Assembly (NCBI RefSeq): GCF_040712075.1
Contig: NZ_JBFCVL010000001.1
Span: 317,501 to 381,500 of the forward strand
Source of the DNA: Fodinicurvata sp. EGI_FJ10296
Lineage (GTDB): Bacteria > Pseudomonadota > Alphaproteobacteria > DSM-16000 > Inquilinaceae
Reading direction: 5' to 3'
DNA: 64,000 nt
The stretch's first letter is position 1. The number at the start of each line of letters is the position of its first letter. Of this stretch, positions 53,635-60,821 are shown piece after piece. The translations under genes were made by a program, and so were the position numbers. The notes under the pieces were generated by a model, which did no database searches, was not told where the DNA came from, and saw only the letters and a list, made by a program, of their open reading frames with translations.

Positions 53635-53718
53635 TCAGGCGATGACGAACGCGATCACCGCCGCAACAAAGGCCGCCGCCAGACCGAAAACCAACCGCCC
53701 AAGGGTGGCGTGACGCAT
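53635..53718 (-). CDS. 27-residue single-pass membrane peptide
   Basis: A short frame of 27 codons beginning MRHATLGRLVFGLAA and continuing with a hydrophobic run (AFVAAVIAFVIA). It has an excellent ribosome site (AGGAGGGGG directly before the ATG at 53718) and starts 12 nt after the stop of the flavocytochrome gene. It would form one membrane helix. Possibly a small accessory subunit of that enzyme. No homologue is known to me. Confidence 0.5.
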   Translation of the reverse strand: MRHATLGRLVFGLAAAFVAAVIAFVIA

Positions 53719-53730
53719 GACCCCCTCCTG

Positions 53731-55140
53731 TCAATCGTACTTGAATCTTTCGGCGACGATCCGATCGCCTGGCACGCCCATACCCACCAGCGCATCCTCC
53801 ACCACCGTCATCATCATGGCCGGCCCGCAAACCAGATAGAGTGTGTCGCGAGGAAGTGCGTCCGGCAGACATGCGCGCAGTACGTCGGGCGTCAGATTCC
53901 CGACTTTGCCCGTCCATCCCTCGGGCGGCTCCGACAGGACCAGATCGACCCGCATGTCAAGTACAGCCGCGGCCTGCTCCAGGCGATCGCGGTACATGAT
54001 CTGGGATTCCAGACGATTGCCGTAAATCAGATGAACCGGTAGCGGATAATTCGTATCGACCAGATGCGCCAGGATTCCCGCCATTGGCGCCAGCCCGACG
54101 CCCCCGGCGATCATGACCAGGCCGGCGGAATCGGCGCTCTGCGCGGCACCTTCCGGCGCGCGTCCGTCGACAGGACGATCGCGGCCAGTCGTCGTGAAGC
54201 TCCCGTGCGGGCCGTCCAGAAAAGCCCGTGTACCCGTTGCTATTTCGCCGATCCGACTGGTGAAATCACCACTTTCCTTGATGGCGAAACCGATCCTCGG
54301 CAGGGCGGATGGCGGCGTCGCTATCGAGAACGGATGCTCGGTGAGGCTATAGGGTTTGTGGCCCAGATTGAGCCAGGCGAACTGGCCGGGTGCGTGCACC
54401 GGAATCCTGCCATCGGCATGCTCCGGTTCGACGACCACCTCCCAGGTCCGGTCGGCGATCCGGCGATTTGACACGACGCGATAGGGACGGCGAGCCTTGA
54501 TGACGGGCTTGACACCGTAGACGAACAGCACCGATCCGACGGCCACCGCCGTCATTGCCATCCAGTACCACGCCAGCAGCCCGGAACCGCTGTGGGTCCC
54601 GACTGCCAGAGTGTGATCCAGCGCCAGAACGGCAATAGCAACCGCGCCGACGCCATGGCTGAGGCGCCAAGCCTCGTAGCCGACCCCAAGCCGGTCGCGG
54701 AAGATGGCCATCACGACCAGGACGATCAACAGTACCCATGCGACGACACCGGTGCGGAGCCCGGTCGATGAGACCATCCCCACAAGCATCGCCCAGGCAC
54801 CGGCCGGATTGTCGGGGAGCCGGGCCAAGGGGTAGAGCAATGGGTGCGCAACGATGAAGCCGAGCACGATCCACGCGGCGAGTTGATGGAAACGCATCGT
54901 GACATCGATGCCCACCTTGCCCGAAACACGCTCGAACCGTCCTGACAAGACGAACTGCACAAGCATCAGCGAGAAAGCCACCATCACAAGTCCGCCGGAA
55001 AGCGCGCGCAGAATTGGCTGGTCGCCCGCATCGCCGAACCAGGCAATGATCAACGGCAGAATGCCCAGCAGAAAATACCCGCCGATCAACGCGGCGGGCG
55101 AAAGTCCGGGCAGGTGCCGCGGGGCTTGGGTCGATGGCAT
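53731..55140 (-). CDS. Ferric reductase-like flavocytochrome (heme b/FAD/NAD oxidoreductase)
   Basis: A 469-residue membrane oxidoreductase. The N-terminal ferric-reductase-like membrane domain has about six helices with paired His in RFHQLAAWIVLGFIVAHPLLY and LSHGVGAVAIAVLALDHTLAVG that can ligate heme. The cytoplasmic part has FAD-binding HPFSIATPP, a FGPxG-like GPHGSF, NAD-binding MIAGGVGLAPMAGIL and a CGPAMMMTVVEDALVGMGVP ending with RFKYD. Such proteins carry electrons from NAD(P)H across the membrane, to ferric iron, copper or oxygen. ATG at 55140 with CGGAGCC upstream is preferred over ATG 55200. It lies between two ECF sigma pairs. Confidence 0.9.
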   Translation of the reverse strand: MPSTQAPRHLPGLSPAALIGGYFLLGILPLIIAWFGDAGDQPILRALSGGLVMVAFSLMLVQFVLSGRFERVSGKVGIDVTMRFHQLAAWIVLGFIVAHPLLYPLARLPDNPAGAWAMLVGMVSSTGLRTGVVAWVLLIVLVVMAIFRDRLGVGYEAWRLSHGVGAVAIAVLALDHTLAVGTHSGSGLLAWYWMAMTAVAVGSVLFVYGVKPVIKARRPYRVVSNRRIADRTWEVVVEPEHADGRIPVHAPGQFAWLNLGHKPYSLTEHPFSIATPPSALPRIGFAIKESGDFTSRIGEIATGTRAFLDGPHGSFTTTGRDRPVDGRAPEGAAQSADSAGLVMIAGGVGLAPMAGILAHLVDTNYPLPVHLIYGNRLESQIMYRDRLEQAAAVLDMRVDLVLSEPPEGWTGKVGNLTPDVLRACLPDALPRDTLYLVCGPAMMMTVVEDALVGMGVPGDRIVAERFKYD

Positions 55141-55209
55141 GACGGCTCCGTTGCAGGTTTCGGTCGTTGCCAAACTATTGCGCCGGCCAGAGTTCGACAT
55201 TGAGCAGGA

Positions 55210-56562
55210 TCAATGTCTGACCGAGACGTCGCCCTGTTGATCGGTGGGACCGCTTTCCGCTGCCGGATCCTCAACGGGATCCGCTGCCGGCCCCACGGTT
55301 GGCCCGGATTCCGGTTCGGTCCCGTCGGCTTCGACCTCAGCCATCGACAGGGATGCCTGCGTGGAGTTGCGCGCGATCCCGACATAGCTGCCCTTCTCGT
55401 CGGATGACGGCGCCGATCGCTGACGCAGGCGGTGCAGGGTGAACAGCGTGAACACCCCGTGGACGGCCGCCGTGAATGCGAACAGGCCGCTATCGCCCAA
55501 TTGGCGCATGGCCAGAGCTGCCATCGCCGGCCCGACCGCCGCGCCGATGCCATAGACGACAAGAAGGCCGCTGGAGGTCGCTACAAATTCATCCCGCGGC
55601 GTGAAATCGTTGGCATGAGAAACCGCCAGCGGATAAAGCGGGTAGATGAACAGACCATAGACGCCGACGCCGACGATCAGAACCATCGGCGACAATGCTG
55701 GCAGGAACCGCGGGCCGGCGACAAGGGCGATGCCGATCACGCTGGCAGATACCGTGCAGGCCAGCATGATCTTGCGTCGGTCGAAGATATCGGACAGCCG
55801 GCCGAGCGGAAACTGGGCCAGGGCACCACCCAGCAGGGACGCCGCCACGAACAGCGCGATCTCCGGCGTCGCAAGACCGAGGCGCTGGGCGAAAACGGCG
55901 CCCAGCGCACCGAACGCGCCATTTGCCAGGCCGACAGCCAGACACCCGCCGACGCCGACCGGCGAAATCTGATAGAGACGCCGAATATCGAGCCTGATGC
56001 GGGAAACCGTCGCCGGCGCCGCGACCTTCGACAGCGCCGTGGGAATGAGCGAACAGACAACCGCGATCGTTGTAATCGCAAAAAGCGTGAATGCCATGGG
56101 ATCGGCCGCGCCCAGCAGCAGGGTCCCGGCCATCACGGCCGCCAGGTTGACGGCCATATAGAGGGAAAAAACCAGCCCGCGGCTTGTATTGGTGGCCTTT
56201 TCGTTCAGCCAGCTCTCGGTAATCATCGCCAGCCCGGCAAGGGCGAACCCGGTGATGACGCGCAGCGCCACCCACGCATATTCATCCAGTATCAGGGGAT
56301 AGAGCAGAACGGTCGCGGCGGCGATCGCCGACAGGACGGCCAGGGTTCGGACATGCCCGACGCGTTGAATCATCCACGGCGTAATGAGACAGCCCAGGAT
56401 GAATCCGACCGCATGAGAAGCCCCCATCAGGCCGATCGACAGGATCGAGAATCCTTCCAGCCCCGCCCGAACCGGCAGCAGGACTGCCTGCAGGCCCGTA
56501 CCAATCAGAAGTATCGCGGCGCCCAGAAGAAGGGCAGAGATTGGCAGCAGGGTCTGACGCAT
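55210..56562 (-). CDS. MFS transporter (YcaD-like group)
   Basis: A 450-residue transporter with 12 hydrophobic segments in residues 5-385. It starts LLGAAILLIGTGLQAVLLPVRAGLEGFSILSIGLMGASHAVGFILGCLITPWMIQRVGHVR, the pattern of the YcaD-like MFS group, and has LGRLSDIFDRRKIM between segments 8 and 9. The C-terminal 60 residues form an acidic, Pro-rich cytoplasmic tail (EADGTEPESGPTVGPAADP) unusual for the group. The substrate is unknown. Its stop lies 69 nt before the flavocytochrome start, on the same strand. Confidence 0.88.
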   Translation of the reverse strand: MRQTLLPISALLLGAAILLIGTGLQAVLLPVRAGLEGFSILSIGLMGASHAVGFILGCLITPWMIQRVGHVRTLAVLSAIAAATVLLYPLILDEYAWVALRVITGFALAGLAMITESWLNEKATNTSRGLVFSLYMAVNLAAVMAGTLLLGAADPMAFTLFAITTIAVVCSLIPTALSKVAAPATVSRIRLDIRRLYQISPVGVGGCLAVGLANGAFGALGAVFAQRLGLATPEIALFVAASLLGGALAQFPLGRLSDIFDRRKIMLACTVSASVIGIALVAGPRFLPALSPMVLIVGVGVYGLFIYPLYPLAVSHANDFTPRDEFVATSSGLLVVYGIGAAVGPAMAALAMRQLGDSGLFAFTAAVHGVFTLFTLHRLRQRSAPSSDEKGSYVGIARNSTQASLSMAEVEADGTEPESGPTVGPAADPVEDPAAESGPTDQQGDVSVRH

Positions 56563-56729
56563 GAATCGGGCCGATAATTCGCGGAAAAGGGGTCGCGGAA
56601 AACGGCGACCGCAGGGACTGATTCCGCCGTAGGCGCATGGCGACCCGAGACGATGCCAAAGACGCCGACGCCGTTGCCTTACTTTCCGTGAAACAGCCCC
56701 GGGACGTCAATGGCGTCACGGCATCTGCG

Positions 56730-57821
56730 TCACATTTCGTGATCGGACTGCTGTACGGGCATCGGGCTTACAACCGAGTCCGGCACCATGATCCGTTCAG
56801 GATCCTGGCCGGCGTCCATGTTCGGAACAACGGATCCGGCCGTCGTGGCGGTTGTCGTGGCCGGCGCCGACTCCGGTGGCTCGGGCACCTGGACCGGGAC
56901 CGGTGGTGGATCGTCGGGGGCCGCGCCTTCGCCCTCCAAAGGCAGTGTGCCCGCGGGATGCGTCAGGGCCGGACTGGACAGTCCTCCGGCCTTCATCACC
57001 TCGTGGACCGAAATGCCGAGATCGCGGATCACCTCCGGCTGCGCGTCGCCGGCCAGCGCAAGCGCCAATGGGCCATCATACCAATAGGCGGTCGAGACGT
57101 CGTTGTGCTGCGCTGCGCGAAAACGCGGCTGGCTTTCCTGCCATCGGGTCGTCATGAACAGCGCCAGCCTCTCGCCGGCCGAATCCGTGTAATTGATTTC
57201 GACGATGTCGCCCTGCCCGGTCTCGGCCACGCGCTGTCCGACCATTGTATAACCAAGGCCGGTCAGATCCGGCGCCTGCACCTCGAATGTCATCCGGTCG
57301 TTCAAAGCTGAAACGGCGGCCGCATTGCCATCGCCTGCCGATGCCACGGTGACCGGGCCGCTCGATCCGTCACCGGCGGCGTCGAACTGCGGTTCGTCCA
57401 GATAGGCCGTCGTAACCTGGGAAAGAAGCCGCTGATCAACGGCCAGGCCTGTCGGTGCCTGGGTCTGACCACCGGCCCACCAGCCCAGAAACCCGGCCCC
57501 GAGGACCGAGGCCGCCATGGCCGCGACCCGGGTTGCGCGCATCGGGTTTCTGTCAGAGCGGCCGCGAAGCGCCGCTTCCAACCGCTCGGGTACCGGTTCG
57601 GTAATGACCGGGTTATAGAGCGTCCTGATCGCTTCGGTGATGGCAATATCGGTCTGGATATCTGCGGCGTCATCCGGGCGCGCCGCAAGCCACGCTTCGA
57701 CTTGCCGATGCCGATGAGGATCGAGGCGTCCGTCGACATAAGCCATGAGATCGAAGTCGCTGACGGCAGGCTGCGCGGCCTGATGGCTGTCGGCCGTATG
57801 TCCGTTGGTTCGATCGTTCAT
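56730..57821 (-). CDS. Transmembrane anti-sigma factor (pair B)
   Basis: A 363-residue membrane regulator whose ATG overlaps the stop of the preceding sigma gene. The cytoplasmic N-terminus includes VSDFDLMAYVDGRLDPHRHRQVEAWLAARPDDAADI, the DxxLxAYVDGxL anti-sigma layout without zinc ligands. A membrane segment lies near residues 98-115 (VAAMAASVLGAGFLGWWAGG). The periplasmic part contains TFEVQAPDLTGLGYTMVGQRVAETGQGDIVEINY, similar in plan to pair A's anti-sigma domain, and a C-terminal Pro/Thr/Ala-rich tail (300-363). It should hold sigma B at the membrane. Confidence 0.85.
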   Translation of the reverse strand: MNDRTNGHTADSHQAAQPAVSDFDLMAYVDGRLDPHRHRQVEAWLAARPDDAADIQTDIAITEAIRTLYNPVITEPVPERLEAALRGRSDRNPMRATRVAAMAASVLGAGFLGWWAGGQTQAPTGLAVDQRLLSQVTTAYLDEPQFDAAGDGSSGPVTVASAGDGNAAAVSALNDRMTFEVQAPDLTGLGYTMVGQRVAETGQGDIVEINYTDSAGERLALFMTTRWQESQPRFRAAQHNDVSTAYWYDGPLALALAGDAQPEVIRDLGISVHEVMKAGGLSSPALTHPAGTLPLEGEGAAPDDPPPVPVQVPEPPESAPATTTATTAGSVVPNMDAGQDPERIMVPDSVVSPMPVQQSDHEM

Positions 57822-58411
57822 TTGACTCTCCTCAACCAGCCGGGGCCACCGGCACCCGTCGCGCCTGCTTTCTCGTCGACCTTCTCGCCGGCACGGGCAC
57901 CGGCTTGACGGCCAGCGCCCCGGGCCACCAATGCCCGCAGCGCTTCCCGTCCCCGCGAAACCCGCGATCTCAGGGTCCCGATCGGGATTCCCAGAGTTGC
58001 CGCCGCCTCGTCATAGGGCATGCTTTCCAGGCTCACCAGCAACACCGCGTCGCGTTGCTCGGGCGGCAATTCCTCCAGTGCCTGGGCGACCCGCCAGCAT
58101 TCGATACGCTTGTCCGGAGCCCCGTTGACCGACAATATATCCGGCGCCAGGCTGTCCGGCGCGTCGTCGATATTCACCTGAGCCTGCTGGCGTTTTCTTG
58201 CGCGTCCGCCATTGAGGAACAGGTTGTACAACATTCTGAACAACCAACTCCTGAGGCTGCCTTTCTGGGTCCAGAGCTGTCGCTTGTTGATCGCCCTTTC
58301 CAGACAGTCCTGCACGAGATCGTCGGCCTCGTCGGCGTTGTTGGTGAGCGACCGAGCATAGCGCCGAAGATGCGGGATCTCCTGCGCGATCAGCCATTTC
58401 GTGTCATCCAC
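57818..58411 (-). CDS. ECF sigma factor (pair B)
   Basis: A 197-residue ECF sigma factor related to pair A. Region 2: IAQEIPHLRRYARSLTNNADEADDLVQDCLERAINKRQLW and LRSWLFRMLYNLFLNGGR. Region 4: LPPEQRDAVLLVSLESMPYDEAAATLGIPIGTLRSRVSRGREALRALV. The C-terminus carries 40 extra basic/Gly residues beyond region 4, absent from pair A. It is read divergently from a DUF4168 gene, and both have a GGAACCG-N16-GTCC motif upstream, consistent with self-activation. Confidence 0.92.
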   Translation of the reverse strand: MDDTKWLIAQEIPHLRRYARSLTNNADEADDLVQDCLERAINKRQLWTQKGSLRSWLFRMLYNLFLNGGRARKRQQAQVNIDDAPDSLAPDILSVNGAPDKRIECWRVAQALEELPPEQRDAVLLVSLESMPYDEAAATLGIPIGTLRSRVSRGREALRALVARGAGRQAGARAGEKVDEKAGATGAGGPGWLRRVK

Positions 58412-58460
58412 CCGTACTTACCTCCAGGCTCGGAACGTCGCAGCATGCTCGCTGTCGAAA

Positions 58461-58487
58461 GGACACTGTAAAACCCGAAACGGTTCC
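58461..58487 (-). promoter_or_regulatory. Candidate ECF promoter of the sigma B/anti-sigma B operon
   Basis: On the minus strand GGAAC (58487-58483) is followed after exactly 18 nt by GTCC (58464-58461), about 50 bp before the ATG. The plus-strand copy for the neighbouring gene has the same spacing. Confidence 0.6.
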
Positions 58488-58501
58488 CGTCAGAAAAATC
58501 A

Positions 58502-58531
58502 GGAACCGATCGCGACCCCGTCTTGTCCGTT
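58502..58531 (+). promoter_or_regulatory. Candidate ECF promoter of the DUF4168 gene
   Basis: GGAAC (58502-58506) is followed after exactly 18 nt by GTCC (58525-58528), then GTT. Both this and the divergent copy read GGAACCG-N16-GTCC-(G/T)TT, with the start codon 54 bp downstream. Confidence 0.6.
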
Positions 58532-58584
58532 GGGGGAGCCGCAATCAAGCGGCTTGACGAAAGCAGACACCAACGGAGTTTCCG

Positions 58585-58962
58585 ATGTTCAGGAACACCA
58601 CGCGCACCGCCGTTCTCGCTCTTGCAGCGGCCGCATTCGTTTCGGGCCCCGCCCTTGCCCAGGAACAACAGCCACAGCAGCCGCCCCAGATCGAAGTGAA
58701 CGACAGCCAGCTGGATGCGTTCGTCGATGCCACCGTCGAAATCGTCGACATCCGCGAGGATTACCAGTCGCGGGCGGCCTCCGTCGAATCGCCCGAAGAG
58801 ATGGGTGAACTCGAAACACAAGCCAATGCCGAAATGATCGACGCCGTCGAAGGCGCCGGTCTGCAGGTTGAGGAATACAACCAGATCGCTCAGGCCGCAC
58901 AGCAGGATCCGGAACTCGATCAGCAGATCGTCGAGATGATGACCGAGCGTCAAGAGCAGTAG
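58585..58962 (+). CDS. DUF4168 secreted protein
   Basis: A 125-residue periplasmic protein of the DUF4168 family. After the signal peptide (cleavage at ALAQEQ) and a Gln/Pro linker, the mature part is helical and acidic: VNDSQLDAFVDATVEIVDIREDYQSR and MIDAVEGAGLQVEEYNQIAQAAQQDPELDQQIVEMM, the latter being the family hallmark (Ixxx-LsxexYxxIxxaaxxDpeLxxrI). Function is unknown. The gene has a good terminator and is divergent from sigma B, with a shared type of promoter, so it is likely a member of the sigma B regulon. Confidence 0.92.
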   Translation: MFRNTTRTAVLALAAAAFVSGPALAQEQQPQQPPQIEVNDSQLDAFVDATVEIVDIREDYQSRAASVESPEEMGELETQANAEMIDAVEGAGLQVEEYNQIAQAAQQDPELDQQIVEMMTERQEQ

Positions 58963-59017
58963 TCTTTTCTCCAGTGGACGATAACCGGTCCCTTGGCCCC
59001 AAGGTTCGGTTAATTCT

Positions 59018-59051
59018 CCGGCGTCGCGGACTTCGCGGCGCCGGCTTTTTT
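59018..59051 (+). terminator. Rho-independent terminator of the DUF4168 gene
   Basis: A GC-rich stem (CCGGCG-T-CGCG with CGCG-G-CGCCGG, 5-nt loop) followed by TTTTTT. It overlaps the stop codon of the convergent HprK/PqqD gene. Confidence 0.9.
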
Positions 59052-60312
59052 ATGCCGACTCTATCAAACGGCTTTCCACGAATCGCGCAAACAGAGCCGT
59101 AACATCACCGGCAACCACATTCGACGGGACCTCGGGGAACGCGCCCTGCAGGATGGCCGTCGCCTCTGCCGGAGACAGCGGCTCGGCCAGCAACGCCCAC
59201 ATTCCCCGCGCCGTGGCGTTGAGCGCATGGACTGAACCGTACTGCGGATGGGCAACGAACATTGTGTCACCCAGGGTAACCTCGTTCGCGTCGGCAATAC
59301 GAACATACTGTGCGGTCGGGTCCGTTCCGGCGGACAGATGCCTGCCCGCCACCGCTTCCGGACCCGTCGCTTCCGGACCCGCCGACCCGCCGGCCGCCGC
59401 CTGCGAAGGCGCGCGCGATGGCAAACTGTGGCCGGCGGCGACACTTTCAAGGGTATTCAGCAGCGTGACCGCAGCCTCGTCGGATGCCGAATAAGTCAGT
59501 CGGATGCAAAGTGACGATGCGACGAGCGCCACAACCTGCTTGACTAACTCTTCGATCAACATCGAGCCGGAGAATGTCTTCACGATCAGTTCGGCGAATG
59601 CCGCGTCCGGATCCATGCACGCCACCTCGGCCGGCCCCTCGGTCCGGCGATCCAAAAAAACCAGCCCACCCAGGGGCGCGGTTGAGCCGAACGGCGCCTG
59701 CGCGATCGTGTCGGGCCGCAAATAGAGATAGCGTCCGTCTTCCGGTCCGCGGTGGTCGTTGTCACCCTCCGCAACAATCCTGCCTTGAATGGCTGGCGGC
59801 AGCGGAAGCCGAAGCCGCGGGGGAATTCCCATCGACATCCCGACGCGCGCATCGAGATCGACAAGAAGAATGTCATCGGTGAAGACCCTGACTCCCCTGC
59901 AGGCAAGATCGGCGATCAACGTGCTTTTGCCGGCCCTCCAGGGGCCGACCAGCAGGACGAGGCAGCCATCGACCTCGATCGCACCGCAGTGGAGACAGCG
60001 CCAACGCGGCTGTCCGTCCGCATACGCGCGGACGAGGTCGACCAGCAGGCTGCAGGCCGCCGCAACCGGTGTATCGGCCGCCAGGTCCTCGCGGCGCCAC
60101 GGCGCGCAGACACGGTAGCCGACGCCCTCGCGCCGCACGGCGATTTGTGGCGGGAGGGACGGTTCGAGGGTGCTTTCGAAATGCCAGCCCCAGAGCAGGG
60201 CTCTGAGGACGGACGCGACGTCAGCCGCATCATCAAAGCAGACCGGGTGATAGACGCCAGTGAAACGGGCGCTCGAAGCTGCCTTCCCCAACCGGCTCAA
60301 GCCGGAATCCAC
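59050..60312 (-). CDS. Fused HprK-like kinase and PqqD/RRE-domain protein
   Basis: A 420-residue two-domain protein. Residues 15-290 resemble the P-loop core of HPr kinase-related proteins: HCGAIEVDGCLVLLVGPWRAGKSTLIADL with Walker A GPWRAGKST (about 123-131), VFTDDILLVDLDARVGMSMGIPPRLRL. Residues 335-420 match PqqD-type domains: PTAQYVRIADANEVTLGDTMFVAHP then VHALNATARGMWALLAEPLS, and a C-terminal helix DVTALFARFVESRLIE. PqqD-like (RRE) domains bind ribosomally made peptides. HprK-like and PqqD-like proteins occur together in lasso-peptide and the 'HPr-rel-A' type clusters (family knowledge). A small Tat protein gene lies 6 nt upstream and may be its partner. Confidence 0.85.
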   Translation of the reverse strand: MDSGLSRLGKAASSARFTGVYHPVCFDDAADVASVLRALLWGWHFESTLEPSLPPQIAVRREGVGYRVCAPWRREDLAADTPVAAACSLLVDLVRAYADGQPRWRCLHCGAIEVDGCLVLLVGPWRAGKSTLIADLACRGVRVFTDDILLVDLDARVGMSMGIPPRLRLPLPPAIQGRIVAEGDNDHRGPEDGRYLYLRPDTIAQAPFGSTAPLGGLVFLDRRTEGPAEVACMDPDAAFAELIVKTFSGSMLIEELVKQVVALVASSLCIRLTYSASDEAAVTLLNTLESVAAGHSLPSRAPSQAAAGGSAGPEATGPEAVAGRHLSAGTDPTAQYVRIADANEVTLGDTMFVAHPQYGSVHALNATARGMWALLAEPLSPAEATAILQGAFPEVPSNVVAGDVTALFARFVESRLIESA

Positions 60313-60318
60313 GCGTTC

Positions 60319-60678
60319 TTAACGCCAGAAAAAGCTCGGCCACCGAATGGTCCAGTTGCCGGAGGCCGATGATGAGCCGCCTCTGGAATCGCTGCCGGCG
60401 CTTGCCCGGCTTGCCGAACTGCCGCGACTGGCCGGACTTCCCCGACTAGCGGGACTGGCGGCACTGGTAGCGCTGGCTGCACTGGCAGCGCTTCCCCCGC
60501 TGCCGGCACTGCCGGACGAGCCCGAACCGTTTGACGCGGCCTGGGCCGACCCCAGGCGCGAAACGCTTGGCGCCAGGTATGCGGCGCCCGCCGCAAGTCC
60601 CAGTCTGGTGAGAAACTGCCGGCGATCCGGACGGGTATCGCTGTCCCCGTCGTTGTCGTTTACGTTATCGCTGGGCAT
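60319..60678 (-). CDS. Small Tat-signal, Ser/Ala/Gly-rich protein with aromatic C-terminus
   Basis: A 119-residue protein. After a polar Asp/Asn-rich start it has a twin-arginine signal, RRQFLTRLGLAAGAAYLAPSV (about residues 19-39), then a 55-residue low-complexity region of Ser/Ala/Gly/Arg (for example SASRASAGSD) and a compact ending GNWTIRWPSFFWR with three Trp and two Phe. GGGAG lies before the ATG. The protein would be exported folded or with a cofactor. It is followed by the HprK/PqqD gene, so the tail could be a recognised or modified peptide. I know no named family. Confidence 0.7.
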   Translation of the reverse strand: MPSDNVNDNDGDSDTRPDRRQFLTRLGLAAGAAYLAPSVSRLGSAQAASNGSGSSGSAGSGGSAASAASATSAASPASRGSPASRGSSASRASAGSDSRGGSSSASGNWTIRWPSFFWR

Positions 60679-60821
60679 CGACGTCTCCCTTATGCAGAAG
60701 GCCACGCAAGCGAACAGCTTATCACCGGGACCAGCGAGATTTGTGACTAATGGGAGACAAGTGCAGCACCTGTAATGGGCCGCCCGAAGCCTGCATTCCT
60801 CCGCCAACATTCCTGAGGACG

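Noticed and set aside
60347-60775. Plus-strand frame with repeated Leu/Ala/Pro pattern opposite the Tat-signal gene
   Set aside because: The repeat is the mirror of the Ser/Ala/Gly-rich coding region; the minus-strand frame has a Tat signal and a ribosome site.
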